The translations under genes and the position numbers were made by a program. A DNA stretch of 55,895 bases from contig JAPPIX010000242.1 in assembly GCA_028820495.1 (NCBI GenBank), forward strand, positions 1-55,895, written 5' to 3'. The first letter of the stretch is position 1; each line of letters begins with the position of its first letter. Origin of the DNA: Gammaproteobacteria bacterium (GTDB taxonomy: Bacteria; Pseudomonadota; Gammaproteobacteria; Pseudomonadales; Azotimanducaceae). Shown piece by piece: positions 55,784-55,895 of this stretch. The notes below the pieces were generated by a model. The model saw nothing but the letters and a program-made list of their open reading frames with translations, searched no databases and was not told the origin of the DNA.

Positions 55784-55895
55784 TTGGCCTAGGAGCCTGC
55801 GCCCTGGGGATTTACGGCGGGAAAAACCCAACCCCACCCCCCAATTGGCGTTAGATTTAGTGAAAAATTAACCCATAATTTACAAAAAAGCCCCA
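55784..55895. other. Non-coding right edge
   Basis: After lexA the sequence is C-rich, then turns AT-rich (GTTAGATTTAGTGAAAAATT and onward) to the edge of the window. No gene, tRNA or clear terminator is seen; the AT-rich part could be the start of the next gene's promoter. Confidence 0.35.

Overview
The window (about 56 kb, GC-rich, roughly 60-63% by eye) looks like the chromosome of a free-living or host-associated gammaproteobacterium. The evidence is gene order: tig-clpP-clpX-lon-hup-ppiD, a yafS-like gene followed by rnhA and dnaQ, mfd next to csiV, and lexA. The wax-ester synthase, acyl-CoA dehydrogenase, crotonases and LinB-like haloalkane dehalogenase suggest a lipid- and organohalide-using heterotroph. 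I cannot place it more precisely from sequence alone.

Layout. Positions 1-12.9 kb are accessory in character: two PD-(D/E)XK-type nuclease genes, two HNH endonucleases, a Cys/His-rich unknown, and a two-gene ATPase cassette (6398-10617) made of an ORC-like AAA protein and a 995-aa AAA/winged-helix/TPR protein, preceded by a nested inverted-repeat operator. Ordinary genes (SPOR lipoprotein, rarD, peroxiredoxin, Nudix) sit between them. Positions 12.9-28.3 kb hold catabolic and transport genes: EamA transporter, haloalkane dehalogenase plus crotonase, PpiC plus HupE, acyl-CoA dehydrogenase divergent from a second crotonase, DUF169, GNAT plus WS/DGAT, MATE, an NSS transporter and a gamma-glutamyltransferase-like enzyme. 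Positions 27.6-38.4 kb are core information and protein-quality genes, all on the minus strand, running from three tRNAs (Pro, Arg, His) through tig, clpPX, lon, hup, ppiD, yafS-like, rnhA and dnaQ. Then come a ParE/Phd toxin-antitoxin pair, an orphan ABC solute-binding protein, a three-gene 2-oxoacid oxidoreductase operon with overlapping stops and starts, a retropepsin-like protein, a PIN-domain pair, mfd-csiV, an MscS-hpt-mtnP operon, a DUF4143 ATPase and lexA.

Repeats are the most unusual feature. At least four dispersed palindromic families are visible: (i) a 19-bp palindrome of the form CGAGGGC-6-GCCCTCG, present inside the coding regions of the SPOR lipoprotein and csiV and between genes upstream of lexA; (ii) a unit encoding EPSAGEREG, twice in the SPOR gene, once as the RarD C-terminal tail and in degenerate form upstream of rarD; (iii) a hairpin pair flanking the MATE gene as direct repeats; (iv) a 105-130 bp intergenic element found just upstream of two unrelated genes, DUF169 and ppiD. 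Families (i) and (ii) resemble in behaviour the Rickettsia palindromic elements that insert in frame into genes.

Best candidates for an undescribed system are the ATPase/TPR cassette with its operator, the coding-sequence-invading palindromes, and the PIN plus 110-aa gene pair. Functions for these are inference; domain calls come from motifs read by eye.
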